Of a DNA stretch of 60,945 nucleotides, positions 26,301 through 35,605 are shown piece by piece (positions within the stretch are counted from its first letter, which is position 1; each line of letters opens with the position of its first letter). The DNA comes from an uncultured Flavobacteriales bacterium (GTDB lineage Bacteria; Bacteroidota; Bacteroidia; Flavobacteriales_D; Crocinitomicaceae). Made by a program: the position numbers and the translations under genes. Location of the stretch: contig CALEIK010000037.1 of NCBI GenBank assembly GCA_937876195.1, positions 1 to 60,945 on the forward strand, in the 5' to 3' direction. The notes under the pieces were generated by a model. The model worked only from the letters and a program-made list of their open reading frames with translations, had not been told where the DNA came from and searched no databases.

Positions 26301-29300
26301 ATTCAATAAAGTAACAGGAGTAGATGTAATTGCAGAATGTATTGATTTCACTTCAATTCAAGCGGGAGCAGCATCCATGACTGCGCTTTTCTCTACAGAC
26401 AATGGAAACAACACCAACTGGGTGTTCGATGCAAGTCCAGCAGCAACAGCTTCTTTTACTGCGGACGGTCCTTTTTGTTTTGGTGACACTTCAATTTTCA
26501 CAAATAATTCCACATCCTTTTCAGGTGACCTGAATGATATTACGTCCGTTTGGTATTTTGATGATGGAACAGGTTACTATGCCAACCCACCAACAGACAG
26601 TACTTGGATCAATTATGTAAGTGATACCAATCAGCATGTCTTCCTTTCAGGTGGTGATTTCGATGTAGTATTACAAACCACCTATACGAACTACTGCTCC
26701 GACACGGATACCATTCAAGTACACATTAGTAAACCAAGTATTCAAATCACATCTACAGATTTCAATCAAATTATTTGTGATGGCGACGAGGTGACCTATG
26801 AAGCGACAAGTAATTCACCCATTGCTGAATTTCAATTCTATTTGAACGGTGTTGCTGTAGGTGGTCAATCTGTGAATGATACGCTCTTTGTTAGTTCGAC
26901 ACTGAACCATGAAGACACAATCAGTGTTCTTAGTTTTGAAAATGGATGCGTAAGTGATACAATGCCATTTTTTATCATCACTGTGAATGATTTACCTGAT
27001 TATACTTGGACGTCTTCAGATGCAGATACCTCTATTTGTGCTGAGGACAATGTCATATTCAATGCTAGCGCTGTAGATCCAACCTATACCTATCAGTACC
27101 TTCTAAACAATGGACCTGTAACAGGCTATACCTTGGCAGGCACATACGCAACGACAACTTTGGTCGATAATGATGTGGTTTCGCTCGTCGGATTTTCGAC
27201 AGACGGTTGCCGCGATACACTTTCAATGACATTTAACGTCGACCCATTACCGTTGACCACATTGGCTGAATCGACTGGAGGAAACTTGATTTGTGCTGGT
27301 GATGAAGTCACATTTACGGCTGCCGGCGCAGTAACTTATGAGTTTTTCGTAGACGGTGTATCGCAAGGAGTGCCGTCAGCAACTACTACTTGGGCAACAA
27401 CTTCCTTGACATCGGGTCAAATCGTTACTGTCGTGGGTTATTCTGCTGTTGGTTGTTCGAAAGTAGCAGCTGAAACATTTGCATACACAGTAAATGCATT
27501 GCCTAATGTAAATATGACGACGGCGAGTGCTACATCCATTTGCTCAGGTCAGAATGTTGTTTTTAACGCTACTGGAGCATCGCAGTATGAGTTTTTCATC
27601 AATGGCGCATCTGTACAAGGCCCATCTCCAACTAACTCATACGCTTCTACAACGCTAGCGGATGATGATACCGTTTTTGTAACAGGAACTTTTAGCGGTT
27701 GTGGAAACAACTCTGATAGCATTATTTTTACAGTTACTCAGTCTCCGACAACGACACTTGTTTCTGATGCAACGGCCAACACGCTTTGTTCTCAGCAGCT
27801 CGTTGAGCTTACAGCAGGTGGAGCAAACAATTATGAGTTTTTTGTGAATGGGGTTTCTCAAGGCGCATCGTCTCCAACAAACACCTTCTCAACAAGCACA
27901 CTTACAAATGGACAAATTGTTTCCGTCCAAGGTGAATCCAATGGGTGTATTGTCACACAGCAAATATCCTTCACTGTACTTCCAATCCCAGCCGTGAGTT
28001 TGTTCTCTGACGATGCTGACAATACCATTTGTGACGGTGAACCTATTACGTTTACTGGAGCAAATGCAAGTCAATATGAAATTTTCATCAACGATGTATC
28101 GCAAGGACCTGCTCAGGCATCGCCAACCTTTAACCCTGCACTACCTGTTGGAAACAATACAGTGTACTTGATTGGAACTGGTGCCAACGGATGCTCGGAT
28201 ACAAGCCAAACAATTTTGAACGTTGTTGTACATCCAATTCCAACGATTGTACTTACGAGTTCAGATGCAGACGACATTATCTGTAACGGTGAGTCGGTGA
28301 CATTTACAGGAAGTGGAAGTACACTTTACCAATTTTTTATTGATGGCATCTCTCAAGGAAGCATGACAGCTACCAACACATTGGTTACTACCAACCTCAT
28401 CGATGGTCAGGTAATCTCAATTACAGGATCTGCCAACGGTTGTGTAAGCACGTCCAACACGTTGACGTATACTGTTAACCCTGTTCCTTCAGTCGGATTG
28501 CTAAGCACTGATGTTGATAACGTGTTTTGTGTAGGCGACTTGGTAGATTTTACCGCTTCTGGAGCAGACAACTATGAGTTCTTCGTGGATGGAGTGTCTC
28601 AAGGCCCTTCATCTCCTACAACTACTATTAACTCATCCGCATTTACAAGTGGAACTTATTTGATTGAGGTCTTTGGAGAACAAAACAACTGCGATGGGAA
28701 TACAAGTATTTCCGTTACTGTCAATGATTTACCGAGTCCAACGTTGGTTTCTTCAGATGTTGACAATATGATTTGTGCCGGAGAAAGTGTGACATATACA
28801 GCTTCAGGTGGATCCCTTTACGAATTTTTCATCAACGGTATCTCACAAGGAGCACCTTCTCTTTTCAATACTGATACCTATTCAACATTGAACGATGGCG
28901 ACGTTGTTTCGATTATTGCAACGTCAGCACAAGGATGTTCAAATAACGCTCTTGTACCTGCAATTACAGTAAGCCCAACACCAATTGTTGTATTGTCAAG
29001 CTCTGACCTTGACAATATTATTTGTGTTGGTGAGAGTGTGACCTTTACAGGTAGTGGAGCAGATGAATTTGAATTCTTTATCAATGGAGTATCGCAAGGA
29101 GCACCTTCAGCAGTAACGACGTTCAATACTTCAACGCTCAATAATGGTGATCAAATCACAGTAAATGGATCTACTGTCGGATGTGTGGCAGGATCCAACG
29201 TTCTCAATTTCACGGTACATCCTTATCCAGTTGTTGCACTTACAAACAATGGTGAGATCGAGATTTGTGAAAACGAAAACACGAATTTAAGTGCTACTGG

Positions 29301-31707
29301 TGCTGCCAATTATCAGTTTGAAGTCAACGGAGTTCCAGCTGGTCCATTCAGTGCAACAGCAACATTCAACAGCCCAGTAAATGATGGCGACATTATAACC
29401 GTTACTGGTGAAAATAATGGTTGTGTTTCATCGGCTTCAACGAGCTTTCAGTTCACAGTATATGCATATCCAATATTGGCAAGTGCTTCATCGGACGTTG
29501 ATAATATCATTTGTATCAATGATATGATTTCGTTTACCGCTTCAGGTGCATCCACATATGTGTTTGATTTGAATGGAATGGAACAACAAAATGGAAGTAC
29601 CACAACCTTTGACATCAACACTTTGGAAGACGGTGATATTATTTCCATCACAGGGTTCAATGGTGATTGTGCATCGGCAACTGATCAATATGTGTTCACA
29701 GTAAACTCGATGACGCTTGGAATGACAGTGACACCTTCAACATTAATTTGCGAAGGAACTCCAGTAACATTCACCGCAAGCGGTGGCGACCTTTATGAAT
29801 TCTTCTTAAATGGCGTTTCAACAGGTGCTATGAGTGCGACAAACACGTACAACTCATCCACTTTAAATGATTTGGATGAAGTGACATTCGTGGCTCAATC
29901 AAACACCACACTGTGTGTACAAGACTACAATGATATGGCACTCATGAACGTCATTGACGAGCCAGCAATTACTGCAACAACAAGCTTTACGTTTTGCGAA
30001 GGTGACTCAGTTGTGTTGTTAAGTAATGCATCTTATGGAAATCAATGGTATTTGGATGGAAATCCTATCCCAGGAGCAACGGATACTGCATACGTAGCTT
30101 ATATTTCAGGAACTTATACATTGGAAGCAACAAGCGGAGGGACTGGACAAGTCTGGTCATTTGGTGTGAACTCTAGCGGTACTTTTGGAAACGGAAACAA
30201 TTTTAACAATGCCGACCCAACAGCTATGATTGCGATGGATGAACTTGATGAAATCTCAAGTGGAGCAGATTTCATGCTTGGTGTAAGCATCAACGAGGAA
30301 GTTTACGCATGGGGAGATAATGAATTCGGTCAGCTTGGAAATGGTACGTTTACGAACTCCAACCTTCCACTGCTTGTCCCTACATTATCCAACATTAAAA
30401 CTGTTGCAACTGCGGAGGCAAGCAGTATGGCCGTTACCAATACTGGAGATGTTTACGTATGGGGAGAAAACATTCAGGGGCAATTGGCAACGGGTAACAC
30501 GTCTGTCATTAACTTCCCTTTCCTAAATCCTGCACTTACCAATGTCGACACCATTGCTGGTGGTAGAAATCACTTTGTTATTCTTAGAAATGATGGTACG
30601 GTTTGGGCGACAGGGAATAATGACCATGGCCAATTGGGACAAGGAAATGTGACTGGTTCACTCAGTGCAATTCAAGTTGCAGGATTAACGAATGTCGTTG
30701 CGATTGGTGCTGGATATCATACTAGCTACGCGATCGACAATACCGGAGATTTATATGTATGGGGGAATAATGGTTCAGGTCAACTTGGACTTGATGACCT
30801 TGCGAATCGATTGGTTCCTACCTTGGCACCGCTGAAAAATGTCAAGAATGCGCAAGGTGGTGCAAATCACACATCATTCGTAACGACAGCTAACGAAGTT
30901 TATACAACAGGTGGTAACGTTTACGGTCAACTTGGACTTGGAGATAATATCAATCGTACGGTTCCAACAAAAGTTGATCTGATGGGAGCGCAACAAATTT
31001 CAACGGGAGAGTATACAACACTTTTCCGTAGAACGGATAACAGCGTCTTTGGAGCTGGTCACAACAATGTGAATCAACTTTCTTCTCCGAATGGTGCTGT
31101 CATTAACGCTCCAGAACACATTTCAGATTTAGACGGTGTAACATTTATTGAAGCTGGAAGATTATCCTCTCATGTCATTTTTGGAGAAAGTCAATTATGT
31201 ACTTCCACAGGTGTAAATACCACAATGCTCGCAGTACCGACAGTGACAATTACAGAAACTGCCGGAGTGTTCAGTACCGTTGCAGGAGCAGCCTACCAAT
31301 GGTTCTTGGATGGGAATCCAATTCCTGGGGCAACAAATCAAAACTATACTCCTCTCACTGCTGGAATGTATACTGTAGAAGTTACCTTCCCGAATGGTTG
31401 TATTGGGATGTCGGAGGGCTATCCATTTGGAATCTTTGGAATTTCCACATTGAGCATGGCTGAACTTAGCATGTACCCGAATCCAACGACAGGAATGTTG
31501 AATTTGGCGTTTGATAATTTCGAACTGAACGGAACTGTAACGATCCGTATCATTGACCAATTGGGTAGAGACGTTAAGTATCTTGAAACCTCGATTGCGG
31601 AGCTTATTCAAATTGATCTTACTGATATTGAATCAGGTAGCTATCAAGCGATCATTGTTCATGATGACTTTGAACAAATTATGCGCTTCGTAAAAACTGC
31701 ATTTTAA
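23359..31707 (+). CDS. Giant modular surface protein: tandem beta repeats, Ig-like repeats, RCC1 propeller, T9SS type A sorting domain
   Basis: A 2782-aa protein. The start is ATG 23359 or, more like a signal peptide, ATG 23374 (MKHALLALLLTFTSTLAFSA). Residues about 24-1025 hold three units opening with FFWIGGTGDWSDVTHWS, FYWINASGNWSDPNQWS and FYWIDNAGNWSDPNHWS. Units 1 and 2 are nearly identical (331 residues). A PKD-like segment follows, then about 13 Ig-like repeats (about 1120-2205), each with I-C-x-G-x-x-V-x-F-x-A and Y-x-F-F-(I/V)-N-G-V-S-Q-G. One Ig-like module (FCEGDSVVLLSN, QWYLDGNPIPGATD) precedes a seven-bladed RCC1 propeller (about 2263-2614). A matching module (YQWFLDGNPIPGATNQ) follows it. 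The last about 80 residues are a type A sorting domain (SMYPNPTTGMLNLAF). It is probably exported by T9SS and attached to the surface. An intrinsic hairpin follows. Confidence 0.88.
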   Translation: MLFAMKHALLALLLTFTSTLAFSADFFWIGGTGDWSDVTHWSATSGGGPGATLPTNVDNVIFDDLSGLTSPAEIVTMNIPVVVNDFDFSANTTGFTIASVLASIEIQGSLLANGLVNFTWTGNIQMNPSVVANGITSNGQNWVHDFYFIGTETVEMNDDFSTTGSLFIESGGLVANAINVNCLDFVSNTANIRSISIDNSTITITGTLWMIDPTTLTWNATPSNVEFTNVGAVNITGGDLVYDTVRSQANQLLVIDDNTFTLLELFPSSTLTLENGSTQMIDSLAAFGDCTLPFTLNSANAANPSASIQKTGFNVLNASNLSINNVDALSPGTEVYNLALSDTTNGADGWIINATDFYWINASGNWSDPNQWSFSSGGPSAGCIPGVGDNVIFDDLSGLTSLAESVNMDVVVNVNNFDFSANTTGFTIASGLPSIEIQGNLLADGLVDFTWTGDIRMNPSVTGNGITSNGQNWVHDFYFVGTETVEMNDDFTTSGSLFIEEGGLVANAINVNCLDFISSTTNLRSIDVANSTITLNGTDWFIDPTTLTWTATPSTVELANVATVNFVGGSLVYDTVRSQAAILNVIDNNTFQLLELFPSSTLTLDNGSTQMIDSLVAVGDCALPFVLNSVNPLNPSASIQKTGFNELNVSNLSIDNVDALSPGTEIYNIALSDTTNGADGWTLSGSVFYWIDNAGNWSDPNHWSLTSGGAPALCSPTFVDSVIFDNLSFTLPGQVVVVDTNAYFSYMDWSTSINNPTLRLDTNMYSLGDVLFNPDLFVTRSGVEHRIEFNAQSTFDPNSATVDCNIAVNMNDDSEGVDLVSDLLMTDSTTIYLLSGQLDLQSNNVSAGSIQVFELATPLDKVLNLGGSTITLAAGLNSEGADVNFTFIGGTSDLYIGSPNYQNYLTTEGVTLYDVTLNFPELSANQRLSGNNTYNKLEIIKGSYVYIDSSSIHTINDSLIMLGDCRDSIYLTSSNPTLPVQFNKVTGVDVIAECIDFTSIQAGAASMTALFSTDNGNNTNWVFDASPAATASFTADGPFCFGDTSIFTNNSTSFSGDLNDITSVWYFDDGTGYYANPPTDSTWINYVSDTNQHVFLSGGDFDVVLQTTYTNYCSDTDTIQVHISKPSIQITSTDFNQIICDGDEVTYEATSNSPIAEFQFYLNGVAVGGQSVNDTLFVSSTLNHEDTISVLSFENGCVSDTMPFFIITVNDLPDYTWTSSDADTSICAEDNVIFNASAVDPTYTYQYLLNNGPVTGYTLAGTYATTTLVDNDVVSLVGFSTDGCRDTLSMTFNVDPLPLTTLAESTGGNLICAGDEVTFTAAGAVTYEFFVDGVSQGVPSATTTWATTSLTSGQIVTVVGYSAVGCSKVAAETFAYTVNALPNVNMTTASATSICSGQNVVFNATGASQYEFFINGASVQGPSPTNSYASTTLADDDTVFVTGTFSGCGNNSDSIIFTVTQSPTTTLVSDATANTLCSQQLVELTAGGANNYEFFVNGVSQGASSPTNTFSTSTLTNGQIVSVQGESNGCIVTQQISFTVLPIPAVSLFSDDADNTICDGEPITFTGANASQYEIFINDVSQGPAQASPTFNPALPVGNNTVYLIGTGANGCSDTSQTILNVVVHPIPTIVLTSSDADDIICNGESVTFTGSGSTLYQFFIDGISQGSMTATNTLVTTNLIDGQVISITGSANGCVSTSNTLTYTVNPVPSVGLLSTDVDNVFCVGDLVDFTASGADNYEFFVDGVSQGPSSPTTTINSSAFTSGTYLIEVFGEQNNCDGNTSISVTVNDLPSPTLVSSDVDNMICAGESVTYTASGGSLYEFFINGISQGAPSLFNTDTYSTLNDGDVVSIIATSAQGCSNNALVPAITVSPTPIVVLSSSDLDNIICVGESVTFTGSGADEFEFFINGVSQGAPSAVTTFNTSTLNNGDQITVNGSTVGCVAGSNVLNFTVHPYPVVALTNNGEIEICENENTNLSATGAANYQFEVNGVPAGPFSATATFNSPVNDGDIITVTGENNGCVSSASTSFQFTVYAYPILASASSDVDNIICINDMISFTASGASTYVFDLNGMEQQNGSTTTFDINTLEDGDIISITGFNGDCASATDQYVFTVNSMTLGMTVTPSTLICEGTPVTFTASGGDLYEFFLNGVSTGAMSATNTYNSSTLNDLDEVTFVAQSNTTLCVQDYNDMALMNVIDEPAITATTSFTFCEGDSVVLLSNASYGNQWYLDGNPIPGATDTAYVAYISGTYTLEATSGGTGQVWSFGVNSSGTFGNGNNFNNADPTAMIAMDELDEISSGADFMLGVSINEEVYAWGDNEFGQLGNGTFTNSNLPLLVPTLSNIKTVATAEASSMAVTNTGDVYVWGENIQGQLATGNTSVINFPFLNPALTNVDTIAGGRNHFVILRNDGTVWATGNNDHGQLGQGNVTGSLSAIQVAGLTNVVAIGAGYHTSYAIDNTGDLYVWGNNGSGQLGLDDLANRLVPTLAPLKNVKNAQGGANHTSFVTTANEVYTTGGNVYGQLGLGDNINRTVPTKVDLMGAQQISTGEYTTLFRRTDNSVFGAGHNNVNQLSSPNGAVINAPEHISDLDGVTFIEAGRLSSHVIFGESQLCTSTGVNTTMLAVPTVTITETAGVFSTVAGAAYQWFLDGNPIPGATNQNYTPLTAGMYTVEVTFPNGCIGMSEGYPFGIFGISTLSMAELSMYPNPTTGMLNLAFDNFELNGTVTIRIIDQLGRDVKYLETSIAELIQIDLTDIESGSYQAIIVHDDFEQIMRFVKTAF
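23431..25416 (+). repeat. Tandem 993-bp coding repeats in the giant surface gene
   Basis: Copies 23431-24423 and 24424-25416 start at equivalent codons and encode nearly identical 331-residue units. For example, both contain the block VDNVIFDDLSGLTS or GDNVIFDDLSGLTS, then SANTTGFTIAS, NGITSNGQNWVHDFYF and SSTLTL with TQMIDSL. A third, clearly diverged unit begins at 25417 with the same 993-bp spacing. The near-identity of the first two suggests recent duplication or gene conversion. Confidence 0.85.
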
Positions 31708-31720
31708 AACTTGCTGATTT

Positions 31721-31754
31721 AACCCCTGTTGTGTATTTCAACACAACAGGGGTT
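31721..31754 (+). terminator. Hairpin terminator after the giant surface gene
   Basis: A perfect 14-bp stem (AACCCCTGTTGTGT at 31721-31734, complement at 31741-31754) with a 6-nt loop ATTTCA lies 14 bp after the stop. No good T-run follows on the plus strand (TTAAAAAG), so termination is likely but not textbook. Confidence 0.7.
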
Positions 31755-31776
31755 AAAAAGTTATCTATTTAACACT

Positions 31777-31806
31777 TTGAATCATCAATGGCATTCTATA
31801 CATTTG
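31777..31806 (+). promoter_or_regulatory. Promoter of the saccharopine dehydrogenase family gene
   Basis: TTG at 31777-31779, 19 bp, then TACATTTG at 31799-31806 match the Bacteroidota promoter consensus. The leader before the ATG at 31826 would be about 13 nt. Confidence 0.7.
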
Positions 31807-31825
31807 ATGATTGAAGTAAAGAAGT

Positions 31826-33163
31826 ATGAAAAACATTTTGGTTCTTGGTGCCGGACTTTCAGCATCATCGTTAATAAGATATCTCCTCATCAATTCTGAA
31901 AAGTACGATTGGAGTGTACGCATTGTTGACCAGGATCTTGATTTGGTTAAACGAAAAATAAACGGTCATCCAAACGGTGTTGCACTTTCATTCAACGCAC
32001 TTTCGCCTGATGAAAGAAAACCCGAAATTGAAAAGGCCGACCTTGTAATCTCCATGCTTCCAGCACGTTTTCACATTGAAGTTGCTCATGACTGTGTGAG
32101 ACTAAAAACCAATTTAATTACACCCTCTTACATTTCAGCAGAGCTAAAACGTCTCGACCACGCGGCTAAACAAGCTGGAATCGTTATCATGAATGAAATT
32201 GGTGTCGACCCTGGAATTGACCACATGAGCGCGATGAAAATCATTCATGCCATTAAGAAAAAGGGTGGGACGGTAGAAAGTTTTAAATCGTATTGCGGAG
32301 GTCTAATTGCTCCTGAATCGGACGACAACCCATGGAATTATAAGTTTACTTGGAACCCACGCAATGTAATTCTCGCGGGACAAGGAGGTGCTGCTTGCTT
32401 CATACGAAACGGTCAATACAAATACATACCCTACAACCGGCTTTTTTCTCGATTGGATGAACTGTCAATCCCGGGCTTTGGTAATTTTATAGGTTATCCA
32501 AACCGCGATTCATTGTCGTACCGTGCGATTTACGGATTGGAAAATATTCCAACAATTTTTAGAGGTACTTTACGTCGCCCTGATTATTGTGAAGCATGGA
32601 ACGTCTTCATCGAATTGGGCATGACAGATGATACGTATAACATGGTCGACACCGAAGGAATGACCCCACGGAAATTTTTGAATGCGTACTTGCCTTATCA
32701 CCCTACGAAAACAGTCGAAGAGAAATTCAAAGAGTTTTTACGCGAGGACCGTATGTACCTATATTCAAAATTTGAATGGCTTGGTTTGTTTGAAGAGCGG
32801 CCACTTTTACAAGCGGAAGTTCCAACTCCAGCGCAGCTGTTACAAGAAATCCTTGTCGGCAAATTGTCCCTCAATGAAGGAGACAAAGACATGTTGGTCA
32901 TGATTCACGAATTCGAATATTCGCTCAACAATGAACGTTTTAAAATCACCTCAAGCATGGTCAACATTGGTGAAGATCAAACGTACACTGCCATGTCAAA
33001 CACGGTAGGATTGCCAACTGCCATTTGTGCTAAAATGATTTTGAACGGTGATTTGAAAACAATAGGAGTCACGCTACCAGTATATCCAGAAGTCTATACG
33101 CCCATTTTAGATGAATTAGAAGAATTTGACATTCGCTTCGAAGAAGAAGAAATAAGACTTTAA
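31826..33163 (+). CDS. Saccharopine dehydrogenase family protein
   Basis: A 445-aa cytoplasmic oxidoreductase. The N-terminal Rossmann motif is VLGAGLSASSLIRYL, with an acidic residue (VDQDLDL) placed to bind the nucleotide ribose. ADLVISMLPARFHIEVAHDC and NEIGVDPGIDHMSAMKIIH, followed by CGGLIAPESDDNPWNYKFTW, are the conserved core of the LYS9-like C-terminal half of lysine-ketoglutarate reductase/saccharopine dehydrogenase. It probably catalyses an NAD(P)-dependent saccharopine or related reaction. In Bacteroidota, proteins of this type may also serve other amino acid pathways, so the exact substrate is uncertain. It has its own promoter and stands alone before metG. Confidence 0.88.
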   Translation: MKNILVLGAGLSASSLIRYLLINSEKYDWSVRIVDQDLDLVKRKINGHPNGVALSFNALSPDERKPEIEKADLVISMLPARFHIEVAHDCVRLKTNLITPSYISAELKRLDHAAKQAGIVIMNEIGVDPGIDHMSAMKIIHAIKKKGGTVESFKSYCGGLIAPESDDNPWNYKFTWNPRNVILAGQGGAACFIRNGQYKYIPYNRLFSRLDELSIPGFGNFIGYPNRDSLSYRAIYGLENIPTIFRGTLRRPDYCEAWNVFIELGMTDDTYNMVDTEGMTPRKFLNAYLPYHPTKTVEEKFKEFLREDRMYLYSKFEWLGLFEERPLLQAEVPTPAQLLQEILVGKLSLNEGDKDMLVMIHEFEYSLNNERFKITSSMVNIGEDQTYTAMSNTVGLPTAICAKMILNGDLKTIGVTLPVYPEVYTPILDELEEFDIRFEEEEIRL

Positions 33164-33199
33164 GACTTTAAGACCAGTCGCAAGCTCCTTAAAAGACAA

Positions 33200-33270
33200 A
33201 AGACCGTTCGTTCCTCACTAAAAGACTTAATCTTTCAAGTAGAAATTAAGTCTTTTAGCGAAGCGGTCTT
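33200..33270. repeat. Large inverted repeat between the saccharopine dehydrogenase gene and metG
   Basis: An inner perfect 14-bp stem (CTAAAAGACTTAAT at 33218-33231, complement at 33245-33258) is flanked by an outer stem (AAGACCG at 33200-33206, CGGTCTT at 33264-33270), with TTCG/CGAA pairs and a bulge between. Direct copies of the word AAGACTT or AAAGAC continue to the left (33155-33200). No T-run follows, so it looks like a repeat or processing hairpin and not an intrinsic terminator. Confidence 0.65.
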
Positions 33271-33333
33271 GACCGCGAAGCAGCAACGAATTTACTCCTG
33301 CAGTCTTTACGTCTTTCTTAACATCTAATTACC

Positions 33334-33341
33334 TATTTTTG
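33334..33341 (+). promoter_or_regulatory. -7 box for metG
   Basis: TATTTTTG matches TAnnTTTG, 26 bp before the metG ATG. No TTG is found at the expected upstream distance. Confidence 0.5.
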
Positions 33342-33367
33342 TACCTTAACAATTCTATCATTTCAGA

Positions 33368-35449
33368 ATGACCAAAGATAAATTCACAGTTACCGCTGCA
33401 TTGCCTTATGCCAACGGACCCCTTCATTTAGGACACGTGGCAGGTGTTTACCTTCCATCCGATATTTTCGTGCGCTTTTTAAGAATGAATCATCACGATG
33501 TCGCTTTTATTTGTGGTAGTGATGAACATGGAGCAGCAATCACACTTCGTGCAAAGAAAGAAGGCATTTCTCCACAAGAGATCGTCGATAAATACGATGG
33601 AATTATTGGAAAAGCATTTCAAGATTTTGATATTTCATTTGATATATATCACCGCACTTCTTCCAAAATTCACCATGAAACAGCACAGGATTTTTTCAAG
33701 GTACTGGAAGAAAAAGGTCATTTCACCAAAGAGACGAGCGAGCAATACTACGACGAAGAATTTGAACAATTCTTGGCCGATCGATATATTACTGGAACAT
33801 GCCCCAATTGTAAAACGGAAAATGCATACGGCGACCAATGCGAAAGTTGCGGTTCTGCGCTAAGTCCAACTGATTTGATTCATCCAAAATCGACATTAAG
33901 CGGAAAAACGCCAGTAATGAAATCCACGTCTCACTGGTATTTACCAATGGAACGCCATGAAGATTGGTTAAAAACATGGATCAAAGAAGGAAAGTTGGAT
34001 GGCGTACAACAACATGATGCTTCAAAATGGAGAAACCAAGTTGTTGGACAATGCATGTCATGGATTGATAGTGGTCTGCGTCCTCGAGCAATGACAAGAG
34101 ATCTGGATTGGGGTGTAAAAGTTCCTGTGGCGGGAGCGGATGGAAAAGTATTGTACGTATGGTTAGATGCACCTATTGGTTATATTTCAGCTACAAAACA
34201 ATGGGCGCTGGATACTGGAAAGGACTGGACCGACTATTGGACAGGCGACAGAAAATTAGTTCACTTTATTGGAAAAGACAATATTGTTTTTCACGCAATT
34301 ATTTTCCCAATTCTATTAAAATCGCATGAAGCATTAATTCTTCCTGACAACGTTCCTGCTTATGAATTTTTGAATTTAGAAGGAGATAAAATTTCTACTT
34401 CGCGCAATTGGGCAGTGTGGTTGCACGAATACATCGCAGCATATCCTGACAAAATTGATGAATTGAAATACGTTCTGACTTCTATTGCACCCGAAACGAA
34501 AGACAGCGAATTCACCTGGAAAGAATACCAAGTGCGTATCAACAGTGAATTAGCAGATATCTTAGGGAATTTTATTAATCGCGCACTCGTGTTGACCCAA
34601 AAATACTACGAAGGAATTGTCCCAAAACTGGGAGAGCTGACTGACTACGATCAAACCGTATTGAAAGAAATCAAAGAAATCCCTGAACGCATTTCAAAAC
34701 TGGTTTATGCTTACAAGTTGCGTGAAGCGCAAGCCGAAGCAATGAATTTAGCGCGTTTAGGAAACAAATATTTGGCCGATCAAGAACCTTGGAAGCTGAT
34801 TAAAACGGATCCTGTGCGTGTTGAAACCATCATGAACATTTCATTGCAAATCACTGCCAATCTGAGCATCGTTTTACAACCCTTTTTACCTGCAACGGCG
34901 AGTAAACTTTCTTCGTTCTTAAATTTCACTACGACCGACTGGAACGACGCTGGAAATGGGAACATTATCTCCGCTGGACATCAAACCAATGCTCCAACCA
35001 TTCTTTTTCAAAAGATTGAAGACGAAATGGTCGAAGCTGAAGTTCAAAAATTACACGCCGCCAAACAACTCAATATTTCTGAAGCAAAAAACAACGCAAC
35101 ACCCATGTTCGATCCTCAAAAAGCAGAAACTTCTTTCGATGATTTCCAAAAAATGGACATCCGTCTCGGCACCATTTTAGAAGCCGAAAAAGTGAAAAAA
35201 GCAGATAAACTCTTAAAACTTTTGGTTGATACTGGATTGGATAAAAGAACCATCGTCTCTGGCATTGCAGAACATTACTCGCCTGAAGAAATCATTGGAA
35301 AAACGGTGACTGTTCTCATGAACCTCGCGCCACGAACAATCAAAGGAATTGAATCGCAAGGAATGATTTTGATGGCAGAAAATGAGAACAATGAGTTGAG
35401 TTTTATGTCACCTGAAAAAGCGTTTAAAGCGGGATGTGGGATTCACTAA
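33368..35449 (+). CDS. metG: Methionyl-tRNA synthetase
   Basis: A 693-aa class I aminoacyl-tRNA synthetase that charges tRNA-Met in the cytoplasm. The HIGH motif is HLGH at residues 20-23 (PYANGPLHLGHVAG). A four-Cys zinc knuckle is seen in CPNCKTENAYGDQCESCGSA. The KMSKS motif appears as KISTS near residue 340 (LEGDKISTSRNWAVW). The anticodon-binding helical domain follows. The last about 110 residues are a fused tRNA-binding OB-fold (FQKMDIRLGTILEAEKVKKA, SQGMILMAE) as in E. coli MetG and most Bacteroidota, which mediates dimerisation and tRNA binding. It appears to be a single-gene unit. Confidence 0.98.
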   Translation: MTKDKFTVTAALPYANGPLHLGHVAGVYLPSDIFVRFLRMNHHDVAFICGSDEHGAAITLRAKKEGISPQEIVDKYDGIIGKAFQDFDISFDIYHRTSSKIHHETAQDFFKVLEEKGHFTKETSEQYYDEEFEQFLADRYITGTCPNCKTENAYGDQCESCGSALSPTDLIHPKSTLSGKTPVMKSTSHWYLPMERHEDWLKTWIKEGKLDGVQQHDASKWRNQVVGQCMSWIDSGLRPRAMTRDLDWGVKVPVAGADGKVLYVWLDAPIGYISATKQWALDTGKDWTDYWTGDRKLVHFIGKDNIVFHAIIFPILLKSHEALILPDNVPAYEFLNLEGDKISTSRNWAVWLHEYIAAYPDKIDELKYVLTSIAPETKDSEFTWKEYQVRINSELADILGNFINRALVLTQKYYEGIVPKLGELTDYDQTVLKEIKEIPERISKLVYAYKLREAQAEAMNLARLGNKYLADQEPWKLIKTDPVRVETIMNISLQITANLSIVLQPFLPATASKLSSFLNFTTTDWNDAGNGNIISAGHQTNAPTILFQKIEDEMVEAEVQKLHAAKQLNISEAKNNATPMFDPQKAETSFDDFQKMDIRLGTILEAEKVKKADKLLKLLVDTGLDKRTIVSGIAEHYSPEEIIGKTVTVLMNLAPRTIKGIESQGMILMAENENNELSFMSPEKAFKAGCGIH

Positions 35450-35517
35450 TTCACGGCAAGATTCAAAATATATCTTTTTCTTAACAATTAATTCTCATTA
35501 TACCGATCAAAATAGTC

Positions 35518-35525
35518 TAATTTTG
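35518..35525 (+). promoter_or_regulatory. -7 box for the type B sorted protein gene
   Basis: TAATTTTG matches TAnnTTTG. It would give a leader of about 75 nt before the ATG at 35606. No TTG is seen at the right upstream distance. Confidence 0.4.
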
Positions 35526-35605
35526 CGGCAAGATTGTTATTGACATCCTTGATGTAAGTCTTAAATTACTGAAACCAATGGCGATTGAATTGACTTTTGT
35601 TACAC

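Noticed and set aside
26750..30000. Regularly spaced repeats considered as a CRISPR-like or satellite array
   Set aside because: The periodicity is protein-coding (Ig-like modules of about 80-90 residues in one open frame) and the DNA repeats are imperfect.
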